The position numbers and the translations under genes are program-made. Positions 9,019-17,663 of a DNA stretch of 64,000 nucleotides are shown here, piece by piece. Each line of letters opens with the position of its first letter. Position 1 is the stretch's first letter. The notes under the pieces are model-generated. The model ran no database searches, was not told the origin of the DNA, and worked only from the letters and a program-made list of their open reading frames with translations. The DNA comes from Dryocola boscaweniae (lineage in GTDB: Bacteria; Pseudomonadota; Gammaproteobacteria; Enterobacterales; Enterobacteriaceae): NCBI RefSeq assembly GCF_025215095.1, contig NZ_JALHAP010000077.1, positions 1 to 64,000 of the forward strand. Direction: 5' to 3'.

Positions 9019-10074
9019 ATGCAGACACTGGCTATGCTTCTGGCGGCAATTGCCCCCCTGGATAGTCACGCGATGGCAAACGCGCAGCAGCATATTGACG
9101 GCCTGTTAAAACCGCAGGGCAGCCTGGGACGGCTGGAGGCGCTCGCCGTACAGCTCGCCGGAATGCCGGGCTTGAAAAATGGCCTGGACACGAGTCGCAA
9201 AGCGATTCTGGTCATGTGCGCTGACCATGGCGTTTACGCAGAAGGCGTGGCGGCTGCGCCGCAGGAGGTTACTGCGATTCAGACTATGAATATGACGCGC
9301 CACAATACCGGAATATGTGTGCTGGGCGCGCTCGCCGGAGCGGATGTGACCGTTGTAGACGTCGGCGTTGACAGCGAACCGCTTCCCGGGGTGCTGAGCA
9401 TGAAGGTGGCGCGCGGCTGCGGCAATATTGCTAAAGGCCCGGCGATGTCGCGCCAGCAGGCGGAAGATCTGCTTCTGGCAACGGCAAAGCTCACTCTCGC
9501 CAAAGCGGCGGAAGGCGTGCGGCTGTTTGGGGTTGGCGAGCTGGGTATGGCCAATACCACGCCCGCGGCAGCGATGGTCAGCGTATTTACCGACAGCGAT
9601 CCGCTAAACACGGTTGGCATGGGCGCAAATTTACCGGGCGACAGAATAGCTCACAAAGTTGACGTGGTGCGCCGGGCGCTGGCGGTTAACCAACCCAACG
9701 CAAAAGACGGCATTGACGTGCTGGCCAAAGTCGGTGGATTCGACCTTGTCGGCATGACCGGCGTTATGCTTGGCGCCGCAGCGGCTGGCCTGCCGGTGGT
9801 GCTGGATGGCTATCTTTCTTATGCCTCGGCGCTTGCCGCCTGCCGTATTGCGCCCGGCGTGCGCGACTACCTCATTCCCTCGCATCTGTCGGCGGAAAAG
9901 GGCGCACGGCTAGCTTTGAAGCATCTGGATCTGGAGCCGTATCTGCATATGGGCATGCGTTTAGGCGAAGGTAGCGGAGCCGCGCTTGCGATGCATCTCG
10001 TGGATGCCGCCTGCGCGATGCATAACCAGATGGGGTCTTTGGCCGAGAGTAATATTGTGCTGCCGCAGAGCTAG
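9019..10074 (+). CDS. cobT: Nicotinate-nucleotide:dimethylbenzimidazole phosphoribosyltransferase
   Basis: Activates the lower ligand: transfers phosphoribose from nicotinate mononucleotide to dimethylbenzimidazole. 351 aa (E. coli 359). [10 protein letters not shown] near residue 32 is the substrate-loop signature, and Glu317 in LGEGSGAA aligns with the catalytic base Glu317 of Salmonella CobT. Lies 30 bp after cobS in the same operon; the E. coli gene order cobU-cobS-cobT is preserved. A palindromic repeat follows within 10 bp and may serve as terminator. Confidence 0.97.
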   Translation: MQTLAMLLAAIAPLDSHAMANAQQHIDGLLKPQGSLGRLEALAVQLAGMPGLKNGLDTSRKAILVMCADHGVYAEGVAAAPQEVTAIQTMNMTRHNTGICVLGALAGADVTVVDVGVDSEPLPGVLSMKVARGCGNIAKGPAMSRQQAEDLLLATAKLTLAKAAEGVRLFGVGELGMANTTPAAAMVSVFTDSDPLNTVGMGANLPGDRIAHKVDVVRRALAVNQPNAKDGIDVLAKVGGFDLVGMTGVMLGAAAAGLPVVLDGYLSYASALAACRIAPGVRDYLIPSHLSAEKGARLALKHLDLEPYLHMGMRLGEGSGAALAMHLVDAACAMHNQMGSLAESNIVLPQS

Positions 10075-10083
10075 CCCAATTTA

Positions 10084-10117
10084 GCGGGTGACGCTTTGCT
10101 TACCCGCCTTACAAAAT
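10084..10117. repeat. 34-bp palindromic repeat, left copy
   Basis: Identical over 34 bp to 11199-11232. Each copy is an imperfect palindrome (GCGGGTGA/TTACCCGC, 8-base loop) followed by CTTACAAAAT. It sits 9 bp after cobT and may also end cobT transcription. It resembles the REP-like palindromes common between enterobacterial genes; a related one lies at 11248-11273. The two exact copies bracket a 1.1-kb phage-type cassette. Confidence 0.8.
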
Positions 10118-10140
10118 AACAATAAGGTTGTGTTATTTAC

Positions 10141-10547
10141 TCAATAATTACTGTTATCAATATAGACTTTAAAGCTACTCTTGTAATTACCACTCAATAC
10201 GCGAATTTTTTGCTCCTCTGTCATCTCGATCTGATTGCTATAAATACCGCCAGGAAGAAGTGAACCGAAGGTTATATGATTTTTAGTAAAGGTGTCTACA
10301 CCTGTTAATTTTTCCTGAAGATATATTAAGCATTCTTTATTTCTTTTGAATGCTTGTTTAACATTGCCGCACTAATTTCTTTCTCTGAAAAAGAATGTAT
10401 TAATGAATTTCTCAACCCACTCCCTTTTTGAATAGCATTAAGGTTAGGCGCTTTTCCTCCAATATAATGTACTGAGCTTGTAAAGTGATATTCAAATCTT
10501 TTTGGTAACTTGCCGTTGTTAAAATCGTCAAAATCCCCTTCATTCAA
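10141..10547 (-). pseudogene. Frameshifted gene of unknown function in the phage-type cassette
   Basis: From TTG 10547 a frame encodes NEGDFDDFNNGKLPKRFEYH and later SFSEKEISAAM, stopping at 10326-10328. Between about 10376 and 10326 the neighbouring frame takes over, running from QAFKRNKECLIYLQEKL to a stop at 10141-10143 with protein-like composition (FGSLLPGGIYSNQIEM). Joined, the two halves give about 134 aa. I recognise no family. It starts 26 bp after the XRE gene on the same strand, as a partner gene would. A one-base indel, a sequencing error or a programmed shift are all possible; a real mutation seems most likely. Confidence 0.5.
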
Positions 10548-10573
10548 ATTTATATGCTTGAATACATGTTTAT

Positions 10574-10849
10574 TTAATTTTCAATTTTATTCTCGCTGAA
10601 AATCCAATCTTCATAAGCCGTCAGTAACCGTTTAGCAAATTCATTGTCAACAGTATAGAAATAGCCTTCCGGTACATTCAGCACTTTTGCGAAGGCGCAC
10701 ATCATTTCGAACGTCGGGCGATGTATACCGCTTTCATATTGCGATATACGTGAACGTGCTGTTGCTTCTTCTATGCCTGCTAAAACACCTAATTTTTCCT
10801 GAGTTAGGTTTGCACGTAAACGAGCTGCTTTAAGTCTGGAGGGAACCAT
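10574..10849 (-). CDS. XRE-family helix-turn-helix repressor
   Basis: 91 aa, phage Cro/CI-type DNA-binding protein. The HTH covers about residues 5-62: RLRANLTQEKLGVLAGIEEA, then RISQYESGIHRPTFEMMCAF. The short tail (EGYFYTVDNEF...) has no peptidase or dimerisation domain that I recognise. It is divergent from the Ner-like gene with 110 bp between their starts, a typical genetic-switch layout, so it probably represses both itself and that gene. AT-rich compared with cobT. Likely a remnant of a Mu-like or satellite prophage. Confidence 0.85.
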   Translation of the reverse strand: MVPSRLKAARLRANLTQEKLGVLAGIEEATARSRISQYESGIHRPTFEMMCAFAKVLNVPEGYFYTVDNEFAKRLLTAYEDWIFSENKIEN

Positions 10850-10959
10850 AAGTCACCACTAATTATGTGTATTGACTTAGTGTTTAGCATTACTTAACAT
10901 CGTAGTTGTTTAGAGTTCCTGAACAATGGGGTTTAAATGTACGTGAAGGAGAAAAGATC

Positions 10960-11181
10960 ATGGAATGTAATGACTGGCATCCGGCTGACGTTATCGCAGA
11001 GATTAAGAAGAAGGGTACTTCACTGGCGGCTGTTTCAAGAAAGGCTGGACTGGCTTCATCGACCTTAGCGAATGCTTTGAAACGGCATTGGCCGAAGGGC
11101 GAAAGGTTGATTGCTGCTGAGTTCGGTATCGCCCCTGAGCAGATCTGGCCATCGCGGTATCGAAAAGTTGAAGATATTTAG
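10960..11181 (+). CDS. Ner-like (Nlp/SfsB family) DNA-binding protein
   Basis: 73 aa, related to the Ner repressor of phage Mu and to enterobacterial Nlp/SfsB. The signature is DWHPADVIAEIKKKGTSLAA, then GLASSTLANAL and a C-terminal APEQIWPSRY. ATG 10960 is chosen because AAGGAGA lies 7 bases before it; a longer frame from 10906 has no such site. In Mu, Ner shuts down early transcription opposite the main repressor; the divergent XRE gene here fits this role. No other Mu-like genes are nearby. Confidence 0.85.
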   Translation: MECNDWHPADVIAEIKKKGTSLAAVSRKAGLASSTLANALKRHWPKGERLIAAEFGIAPEQIWPSRYRKVEDI

Positions 11182-11198
11182 CAGCAAAAAATTATAGG

Positions 11199-11232
11199 GC
11201 GGGTGACGCTTTGCTTACCCGCCTTACAAAAT
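11199..11232. repeat. 34-bp palindromic repeat, right copy
   Basis: Exact copy of 10084-10117 in the same orientation, 18 bp after the Ner-like stop codon. The two mark the edges of the XRE/Ner cassette (10118-11198). Confidence 0.8.
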
Positions 11233-11247
11233 TCCAGACTCAGGTAG

Positions 11248-11273
11248 GGTGGATAAGCGAAGCGCCATCCACC
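11248..11273. repeat. REP-like palindrome
   Basis: GGTGGAT/ATCCACC arms around AAGCGAAGCGCC. Same design as the 34-bp repeats but different arms. It lies 6 bp after the end of the ArsR-type gene and may act as its terminator. Confidence 0.55.
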
Positions 11274-11278
11274 GATTT

Positions 11279-11584
11279 TCACTCGGCCTGCATCACCCGT
11301 AAAAGCGTATCCAGCAGGCCTGGAAAACGTGCATTCAAATCTTCCTGCCGCAGGGAAATCAGATTTTCGCGCCCCTGTGGGCGCTGCCAGATGACGCCGC
11401 TGTCGCGCAGCACGCGCCAGTGGTGCGTCATCGTTGATTTCGCCACGTCCTTACGCAGCGTGCCGCAGGCCTGTTCTCCCCGTTCCGCCAGCGTTCTGAC
11501 GATATCCAGCCGCAAAGGGTTGCCCAGCGCAAAAAGCACATTTTCCAGGCGGATTTGTTCTCGTTCGGGGTGATTGGCGATCAT
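11279..11584 (-). CDS. ArsR-family winged-helix regulator
   Basis: 101 aa, one wHTH domain. LFALGNPLRLDIVRTLAERG (residues 18-37) is the ArsR opening helix pair. CGTLRKDVAKSTMTHHWRVL is the recognition region, and the wing follows (GVIWQRPQGRENLISL). No paired metal-binding cysteines are visible: the single Cys in EQACGTLR replaces the usual CVC. It is therefore more likely one of the non-metal ArsR repressors that act on a neighbouring gene. It is divergent from the second EF-G gene with 172 bp between starts and a perfect 12-bp palindrome between them, so control of that gene is likely but unproven. Confidence 0.85.
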   Translation of the reverse strand: MIANHPEREQIRLENVLFALGNPLRLDIVRTLAERGEQACGTLRKDVAKSTMTHHWRVLRDSGVIWQRPQGRENLISLRQEDLNARFPGLLDTLLRVMQAE

Positions 11585-11675
11585 ACTCTTCCTGTTTCTG
11601 CTTAGCTTTTGCGGCCCGGTAATATACCTAAGCCCTGTGAGATTTACCTATAGATAAAATGGTTCGAATATACTC

Positions 11676-11687
11676 GTACAATTGTAC
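11676..11687. promoter_or_regulatory. Candidate operator before the EF-G paralogue
   Basis: Perfect palindrome GTACAATTGTAC, 69 bp before the EF-G start and 91 bp from the ArsR-type start. TACTATGAT just downstream could hold a -10 element. Position and symmetry fit a site for the divergent ArsR-family protein; this is inference. Confidence 0.45.
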
Positions 11688-11756
11688 TATGATGTCGACA
11701 ACATTCACACAGCGGCAAATCCTGCCGCTCATAGTCAAACAGACTAAGGACACATC

Positions 11757-13856
11757 ATGCCCCGACCCATCCCCCTCGAACGCTATCGCAACATTGGTAT
11801 TTCCGCCCATATCGATGCCGGTAAAACGACGACTACCGAGCGCATCCTGTTTTATACCGGCATGAGCCATAAACTGGGCGAAGTTCACGATGGCGCAGCA
11901 ACGACAGACTGGATGGCGCAGGAGCAGGAACGCGGGATAACAATTACCTCGGCGGCGGTAAGCTGCTTCTGGTCCGGTATGGATAAAGGCTTCGAGCCGC
12001 ATCGCATCAATATTATCGACACTCCCGGACACGTCGATTTCACCATTGAAGTGGAACGCTCCATGCGCGTGCTCGACGGCGCGGTAATGGTGTACGACTC
12101 CGTGGGCGGCGTTCAGCCGCAGTCCGAAACAGTATGGCGGCAGGCCAACAAATACCATGTGCCGCGCCTGGCGTTCGTCAACAAAATGGACCGTCAGGGC
12201 GCAGACTTTTTCCGCGTAGTGCAGATGATGATTGACCGGCTGAAAGCTAATCCGGTGCCGATTGTCATCCCCATCGGCGCGGAGGACCATTTCACCGGCG
12301 TGGTAGATCTCATCAAAATGCGCGCTATTTTGTGGGATGACGCAACGCAGGGCATGACGTTTAACTATGCCCACGTACCCGAAGAGCTGCTTTCAACCGC
12401 GCAAAAATGGCGTGAGAAAATGGTTTCGGCTGCGGCAGAGGCCAACGAAACGCTGATGGATAAATATCTGGAAACGGGCGAACTGAACGAAGAAGAGATT
12501 ATTGTGGGCCTGCGCGCGCGCACCGTTGCCGGTGAAATTCAGCCTGTGCTCTGCGGCAGCGCCTTTAAAAACAAGGGCGTGCAGCGCATGCTCGACGCTA
12601 TTGTGGAACTGATGCCTTCTCCATTGGATGTTCCCTCTATTCAGGGCATCGATGAGAAAGGACAGACGGTGGAGCGCCATCCGGATGACCGCGAACCCTT
12701 CTCCGCGCTGGCATTCAAACTGATGACCGACCCCTACGTGGGGCAACTGACGTTTATTCGCGTTTACTCCGGCGTGCTTAAAAAAGGCGACTCGGTGTAC
12801 AACCCGGTAAAAGGGAAGAAAGAGCGTATCGGGCGCATCGTGCAAATGCATGCCAACGACCGGCACGAGGTGGATGAGCTGCGTGCCGGGGATATCGCCG
12901 CCTGCGTGGGGCTGAAAGATGTCACCACGGGGGACACGCTTTGCGATCCAAATGCCGTCGTTTCACTGGAACGTATGGAATTTCCGGAGCCGGTAATTTC
13001 GCTGGCGATTGAGCCAAAAACCAAGGCGGATCAGGAAAGAATGGGCATTGCCCTACAGCGGCTGGCTGCGGAAGATCCGTCGTTCCGGTTACATACCGAT
13101 GAAGAATCCGGGCAGACTATTATTTCCGGCATGGGCGAGCTGCATCTGGAAATTATCGTCGATCGAATGAAGCGCGAGTTTGGCGTGGAGGCGAATATCG
13201 GGCGTCCACAGGTTACCTACCGTGAAACCCTGCGCAAAACGGTGAAAGAGGTGGAAGGGAAGTTTGTCCGGCAGTCGGGCGGTAAAGGTCAGTATGGCCA
13301 CGTCGTGCTAACCATTGAGCCGCTTGAGGCGGGCAAAGGCTTCTCCTTTGAAGATGCCACCAAAGGCGGAGTCGTGCCGCGTGAATTTATACCTTCGGTG
13401 GAAAAAGGCATTCGTGAAGCGCTGAACAGCGGCGTGCTGGCGGGTTATCCGGTGGTGGACGTCAAAGTGACGCTGACTTTCGGCTCGTATCACGACGTGG
13501 ACTCCTCGGAAATGGCCTTCAGAATGGCGGCCATTTTTGGCTTCAAGGAGGGCGCGCGCCGGGCCGACCCGGTCATTCTGGAACCCGTCATGCACGTAGA
13601 GGTGGAAACGCCGGAGGAGTACGCCGGTAACGTGATGGGCGATCTCTCCTCAAGGCGCGGTATGGTACAGGGCATGGATGAAAGGCTCGGCAGCCATATC
13701 ATTCGCGCTGATGTGCCGCTTTCAGAAATGTTTGGCTACTCAACCATTTTGCGTTCCATGTCCCAGGGGCGCGCAACTTACAATATGGAGTTCCATCATT
13801 ATGCCGAAGCCCCGCGTAATGTGGCGGAGGGTATTATTGCCAGCCGTAGCAAGTAG
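11757..13856 (+). CDS. Second elongation factor G (EF-G paralogue)
   Basis: Ribosomal translocase-type GTPase, 699 aa, alignable from end to end with E. coli FusA (704 aa) but clearly divergent. All GTPase motifs are intact: AHIDAGKTT (17-25), RGITIT switch I, DTPGH (88-92), NKMD (142-145) and GSAFKNKG. Domain IV keeps [10 protein letters not shown] with the tip histidine. It is not in the str operon context (no rpsL, rpsG or tuf), so the main fusA must be elsewhere. Its own promoter region and the divergent ArsR-type gene suggest conditional expression. It could be a back-up translocase, a recycling-specialised EF-G or an antibiotic-tolerant copy; sequence alone does not decide. Confidence 0.93.
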   Translation: MPRPIPLERYRNIGISAHIDAGKTTTTERILFYTGMSHKLGEVHDGAATTDWMAQEQERGITITSAAVSCFWSGMDKGFEPHRINIIDTPGHVDFTIEVERSMRVLDGAVMVYDSVGGVQPQSETVWRQANKYHVPRLAFVNKMDRQGADFFRVVQMMIDRLKANPVPIVIPIGAEDHFTGVVDLIKMRAILWDDATQGMTFNYAHVPEELLSTAQKWREKMVSAAAEANETLMDKYLETGELNEEEIIVGLRARTVAGEIQPVLCGSAFKNKGVQRMLDAIVELMPSPLDVPSIQGIDEKGQTVERHPDDREPFSALAFKLMTDPYVGQLTFIRVYSGVLKKGDSVYNPVKGKKERIGRIVQMHANDRHEVDELRAGDIAACVGLKDVTTGDTLCDPNAVVSLERMEFPEPVISLAIEPKTKADQERMGIALQRLAAEDPSFRLHTDEESGQTIISGMGELHLEIIVDRMKREFGVEANIGRPQVTYRETLRKTVKEVEGKFVRQSGGKGQYGHVVLTIEPLEAGKGFSFEDATKGGVVPREFIPSVEKGIREALNSGVLAGYPVVDVKVTLTFGSYHDVDSSEMAFRMAAIFGFKEGARRADPVILEPVMHVEVETPEEYAGNVMGDLSSRRGMVQGMDERLGSHIIRADVPLSEMFGYSTILRSMSQGRATYNMEFHHYAEAPRNVAEGIIASRSK

Positions 13857-13899
13857 TTATTTTTAGAGCGCAATTGTTCATATATTGCGTTAAAGCGAA

Positions 13900-13928
13900 A
13901 AGGGCCGAATCATTTTATTTCGGCCCTT
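13900..13928. terminator. Bidirectional terminator between the EF-G paralogue and the YbdK-like gene
   Basis: 10-bp stem AAGGGCCGAA/TTCGGCCCTT with A-rich and T-rich flanks, between convergent genes. Confidence 0.85.
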
Positions 13929-13935
13929 ATAAATA

Positions 13936-15060
13936 TTACTTTTTATAACTCTTTGGCGCGGATAAGAGCATTTTTCGCATTCTTTCCATCACGGTATTTA
14001 AATCCATCGCCCGCTTAATCATGCTGCGTATTCTGTCCGAGTCATTGGCGCCTTTCTTTACGTATTTCGCGATGTATTGCAGGACGTAATTATCCTCATC
14101 ATTGTGGGTAAACAATGAGAGGTTTTCCACGGTGTGCAGCATATGGCTGGCCAGCGGTTGGCGTTGATTATTCAGCGTGCTGACATAACTGGCCTGCAAA
14201 CCATCGCGGCGGGCGTTAAATATATTATATTTCTCAATGGCATGATGTTTTTTGACGATGTTTACCCGGTTCGCCAACAGAGACTGAGCCAGTATTTTGC
14301 TATAGCCTGTTAACATCGCAGCGTGAAAAATCGTCAACGGCATGTCGCATATTCTGATCTCAATGGTGCCTAAAGCCGGCTGCGGCCTGACGTACCAGTA
14401 GATATCTTTGATGCTTTTAATTATCCCGATATCGACCATCTCATTATAAAAGGCGGTAAATTCTTCCCAGTTATAAAGATTCTCAATCAGCTCGCTGTTC
14501 AGAAAGGCGTTCTGTCCGGTAAAGCGGGAGCTTGAAAAAGAAGTATCCACGCCGTCAAGCCACGGCGATGAGGCGCTTAACGCGACCAAATGAGGAAGAT
14601 ACGGAATTAACGCATGGCAGAGATAAATAGCTTCATCGCCATCCTGAACGCCAATATGAATATGCTGGCCAAACACGCAGGCCATTTTAGTGATATAGCC
14701 ATAGCGTACGGCGAGGTTTTGATGGCGCTGCAGATCGCTTATCACCTGTTCCCGCCAGTCGCCGTCCAGGTGACGGCCGCCTCCCGTCACATCGCAACCG
14801 TGTTGCCAGGCGACCTCCCTGACGTTACGGGCTAAAAAAGATAATTCTTTATGCAGTTCCAGCACCGAAGTGTGTACCGAGCTGTTTAATTCGATCATCG
14901 ACTTGGTTAGCTCATGCTTTATTTGCTGACTGTTTTCCATGTCCGCCAGCACCGCATCAGCTTTATCTACCAGCCGGGCATCGTGCCTGTTTATCAACTG
15001 AAGCTCCAGTTCGGTGCCTGTTGTAAACCGCAGTGAGCGAGTAAAAGGTAGTGATACCAT
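13936..15060 (-). CDS. YbdK-family carboxylate-amine ligase (GCS2 fold)
   Basis: 374 aa, close in length to E. coli YbdK (372), a weak gamma-glutamylcysteine-synthetase-like ATP-dependent ligase. Family signatures are TGTELELQLIN near residue 14, VFGQHIHIGVQDGDEAIYL in the middle, LSASSPWLDGVDTSFSSSR, and IEIRICDMPLT. The sequence is divergent from YbdK, so this is a paralogue rather than the orthologue. It probably forms an amide bond between a carboxylate (perhaps glutamate) and an amine; the true substrate is unknown. Monocistronic and convergent with the EF-G paralogue. Confidence 0.88.
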   Translation of the reverse strand: MVSLPFTRSLRFTTGTELELQLINRHDARLVDKADAVLADMENSQQIKHELTKSMIELNSSVHTSVLELHKELSFLARNVREVAWQHGCDVTGGGRHLDGDWREQVISDLQRHQNLAVRYGYITKMACVFGQHIHIGVQDGDEAIYLCHALIPYLPHLVALSASSPWLDGVDTSFSSSRFTGQNAFLNSELIENLYNWEEFTAFYNEMVDIGIIKSIKDIYWYVRPQPALGTIEIRICDMPLTIFHAAMLTGYSKILAQSLLANRVNIVKKHHAIEKYNIFNARRDGLQASYVSTLNNQRQPLASHMLHTVENLSLFTHNDEDNYVLQYIAKYVKKGANDSDRIRSMIKRAMDLNTVMERMRKMLLSAPKSYKK

Positions 15061-15174
15061 AATGTCCTCTGCACTGTGTTGCCTGATGGGGCTTGTCGCT
15101 AAAAGTGTAGGACAGATGGTCGCATTTAGCAGACGCCATGTTAAAAAGCATACGGCAGTGTGTTTAACGCGAAA

Positions 15175-16272
15175 CTAAACTGTACGCCTGGCGTATGTCC
15201 AGTTCAGAAGCAGACGTTCACTTTTTACTGTCAGCGGCTTAAGCAGGCGAGACACTAGTTCGATACAAAATAGAATCGCAAGGAATAAAAGAACAGCTTG
15301 CTTTCCATTCAGTATGGACATATCCACATTAGTACTGGCAAAAATAATCATCACATGCTGTAGCAGCATAATAAGATAAGCTCGTGATGCTATATTAAGT
15401 AATATCTGTCCAGCGTTAAATTTATTAATTAAAGGAGAGATTAATAGATATATTGCCAGAACAATAAAAAAGAATGCCGCAGCAAATAACAGGCTTACCG
15501 GAGCGAGAGGGAATAGTATCTGACGTATCGGTTGGTGACTGATGTAAGCCATGAGGATACCCGCACCCACGGTAAGTACACTCAAGGGCGCAAGTATACG
15601 GATATACCGTATGATTTGGGATTGCAGGTGAATAAACAGCATGCCAAAGGTAAAATCACTGATGCGTACCTGGGCTGACCAGTAGGGATTTGGGATGCTT
15701 TTGTTATAAGCCAAAAGAGTGATAATTATACTGGCGGCCATGGTCAGTAGCGGATGGCGAGTCATGGCGTAATAAATTAATGGTGACAGGGCATACAATA
15801 CGATAATACAGCCAATAAACCATTCACCGGTAAAATAGAGTGTATTCAGGCCATATACGCCGTGCAGGTAGTGATCAAAACCAAACAAAGAAGGTAACAA
15901 TTCGGTTAATGAGCGATTATTAAATATAAAAATCTCCCGCAGAGGATCTCCGGGATAAGAAAAGTAGGCGCCCAGCACCAGGAATAATACTGCCATAGCG
16001 AAATAAACGATATTATAAGGAACCAGTACCGAGTATATACGGCGCACATAATACTCACGCGTGGCATATTTTTGTAATGACAAACAGGCCAGCGCACCAG
16101 ATATCATAAAGAAAAATGACACACCCAGACGTCCAATGCCGGAGGTAAGATATTCTCGGGGAAAAGTCATTGTCGGACTATTGTCAAACATATAGCCGTA
16201 ATGTGAGGCGATCACAAAAAGCACTGACACGATGCGCAGAATATCAAAAAAATGATTACGTTTAGTTTGCAT
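15175..16272 (-). CDS. Membrane acyltransferase (Acyl_transf_3 family)
   Basis: 365 aa, about ten membrane helices. The N-terminus FFDILRIVSVLFVIASHYGY carries the conserved R and H of the OafA/NolL-like family, followed by GRLGVSFFFMISG and YYVRRIYSVLVPYNIVYF. Such proteins transfer acyl groups (often acetyl) to surface polysaccharide or other exported molecules. The gene is AT-richer than its neighbours and stands alone just left of the tRNA-tagged repeat, suggesting horizontal origin. It is not the source of the pseudogene at 1672-2124, whose signatures differ. Confidence 0.85.
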   Translation of the reverse strand: MQTKRNHFFDILRIVSVLFVIASHYGYMFDNSPTMTFPREYLTSGIGRLGVSFFFMISGALACLSLQKYATREYYVRRIYSVLVPYNIVYFAMAVLFLVLGAYFSYPGDPLREIFIFNNRSLTELLPSLFGFDHYLHGVYGLNTLYFTGEWFIGCIIVLYALSPLIYYAMTRHPLLTMAASIIITLLAYNKSIPNPYWSAQVRISDFTFGMLFIHLQSQIIRYIRILAPLSVLTVGAGILMAYISHQPIRQILFPLAPVSLLFAAAFFFIVLAIYLLISPLINKFNAGQILLNIASRAYLIMLLQHVMIIFASTNVDMSILNGKQAVLLFLAILFCIELVSRLLKPLTVKSERLLLNWTYARRTV

Positions 16273-16612
16273 CAGTTTTAATTACCGTTTCTGTTTTGCC
16301 TGTAAGATATTTTTTTTCATAGGGTTTGCAGGACAGAACGCACCGGTGGCGCATAAAACCAGCGGCGCCAGGCCCGGCGAGAATGTCGGTACGCAAGAAG
16401 GGGTTCCAGAGCGGATACTCGCCTGTGTACGGTGCGTTAGTTGGCATGATGATCGCTTAGCCTGCAAGAAGAAAAGGGGCAATCATTCCACAGCCTGTTT
16501 GAACAAAACCTAAACCAATAAAATATTTTCTCTAATATCCGTCACCTGATGGTTAAGAACGCGGCGAGCGGTTCAGATGGGGGGCAACAGGCAGGGGAAG
16601 GGATTTAAAACG

Positions 16613-16645
16613 AAAAAAGCAGGCGCCCGTGGACGTCTGCTTTTT
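16613..16645 (-). terminator. tRNA-type terminator in the left repeat
   Basis: A-run, stem around GCAG/CTGC with loop near CCCGTGG, then T-run. On the minus strand it directly follows the tRNA-Asn 3' end, as a tRNA terminator would. Confidence 0.65.
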
Positions 16646-16651
16646 CAAATA

Positions 16652-16667
16652 TGGCTCCTCTGACTGG
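16652..16667 (-). other. Attachment core: 3' end of tRNA-Asn, left junction
   Basis: TGGCTCCTCTGACTGG is the reverse complement of CCAGTCAGAGGAGCCA, the last 16 bases of enterobacterial tRNA-Asn and the core repeat known from the Yersinia high-pathogenicity island and ICEKp elements. The bases that would complete the T-arm are absent (GATCGCC follows), so this is a junction, not a tRNA gene. Confidence 0.8.
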
Positions 16668-16942
16668 GATCGCCTTTGCCAGTAACTGGCTGATAAATAG
16701 ACTAAACCTCAATTCCCTTTCTGCCAAGACCACCAGACTGATCACCAATAGTTGTAGGTTACATATAGATAGTTTGAGCTGTCTTTGCTGAATGTGTTAA
16801 TCGGGTGACGGCAATAATGAAGATTCACATATTTTAAAACGTTACATGCATCATACTTGGGCAGGTGTATCCTACGCGCACTCTATCAATCGGGGAGAGC
16901 AGTGTGAAGGGAAAGGGGGCATCGACGATCATCTGTTGTGTG

Positions 16943-17146
16943 TTCTGGTGTAATAGCATTGCCGGTGGGCTCAATACCCTGAAGTTCCTGCTTATAACGC
17001 CGTATCCATTTGCGCAAATGGTGAAGATTGAGTTCGAGCGCCTGCGCGACTTCCCGAACATCTCGCTGATATTTAACAACCTGTTCGATAGCTTTGAGTT
17101 TGAACTCTGGAGAAAATATGCGTTTAGTCCGACGAGTTTTGATCAT
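16943..17146 (-). pseudogene. IS3-family orfA fragment
   Basis: 68 codons of an IS3-type OrfA with HTH: KTRRTKRIFSPEFKLKAIEQ, then REVAQALEL and LRKWIRRYKQELQG. After ITPE the sequence changes abruptly and the leucine-zipper part is gone. Just inside the left island junction. Confidence 0.75.
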
Positions 17147-17204
17147 GCATCACCTCATGTTCACTGTTTTAACATTAACAGGATTTCGAGGTGTCCTTAA
17201 TTAC

Positions 17205-17392
17205 CGATCCACTACACACTCGGACCAGGGCAGTCAGTACACAAGATCTACGGAACGCGGGAAGAAGCGCGCAGCGATATTTTTGATTACATCGAAATAT
17301 TTTATAACAGTAAGCGTCGGCATGGTTCGAGCGATCAGATGTCACCGACAGAATATGAAAACCAATATTATCAACGGCTCGGAAGTATCTAG
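17205..17392 (+). pseudogene. IS3-family orfB 3' fragment
   Basis: HSDQGSQY (DDE-type integrase motif, 17217-17240) is joined with a frame change to an orfB C-terminus: [20 protein letters not shown], then [15 protein letters not shown], stop 17390-17392. Orientation is opposite to the orfA fragment, so the pieces are two deletion products or a rearranged single element. Confidence 0.75.
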
Positions 17393-17524
17393 ACTATCCA
17401 TGGCGATTCAGAATCCTGCGGCGAAACAGCTAAAAATTACTCAAAAGTGACTACATATTCGAAACCCTTTCTTGCCATACGCGTTTTAAAATTACTCCTT
17501 TTTTCGAAAATCTTATGATTGTTT

Positions 17525-17544
17525 ATAACTAACTGGTTAGTTAT
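17525..17544. promoter_or_regulatory. Island operator, N6 type, before the isomerase gene
   Basis: ATAACTAACTGGTTAGTTAT: perfect inverted repeat of 9-bp arms around TG, or TAACTA-N6-TAGTTA. It lies 120 bp before the isomerase-like start. Candidate site for the island TetR regulator. Confidence 0.75.
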
Positions 17545-17663
17545 GTGATATTGATCGTGTTTATCTACTCTCTTAATTTCTACAATGCCTTGTTAACAAA
17601 AATAATTCTTCCGTCGGCAGGACTTTGCGATTTGACGGCAAAGAAAACAGCGAGGTAACAGAG

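Larger units (their letters stand above)
16556..16761. repeat. 206-bp direct repeat with tRNA-Asn 3' end, left copy
   Basis: Aligns without gaps to 42472-42677; I count about 15 mismatches, only two of them in the first 110 bp. It contains in order a G-rich stretch, an intrinsic terminator (about 16613-16645), the 16-bp tRNA-Asn end (16652-16667) and 94 bp of diverging sequence. The two copies bracket a 26-kb gene block whose operons share regulatory sites. Best explained as an attachment-site junction of a genomic island. Confidence 0.9.

Noticed and set aside
10084..11232. Phage attachment sites attL/attR from the 34-bp repeats
   Set aside because: The repeats are palindromic and REP-like, with a relative at 11248-11273, and no integrase is present. 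Reported as repeats; site-specific integration remains possible but unsupported.
11628..12374. Minus-strand ORF of 248 codons
   Set aside because: Antisense to the EF-G paralogue and its promoter; composition is that of a shadow frame.
16262..16447. Minus-strand ORF of 61 codons upstream of the acyltransferase
   Set aside because: Overlaps the acyltransferase leader and its translation is not protein-like; no homology recognised.
16652..16667. A tRNA-Asn gene at the repeats
   Set aside because: Only the last 16 bases match; anticodon and T-arm sequences do not follow. The same is true at 42568-42583. These are junction remnants.
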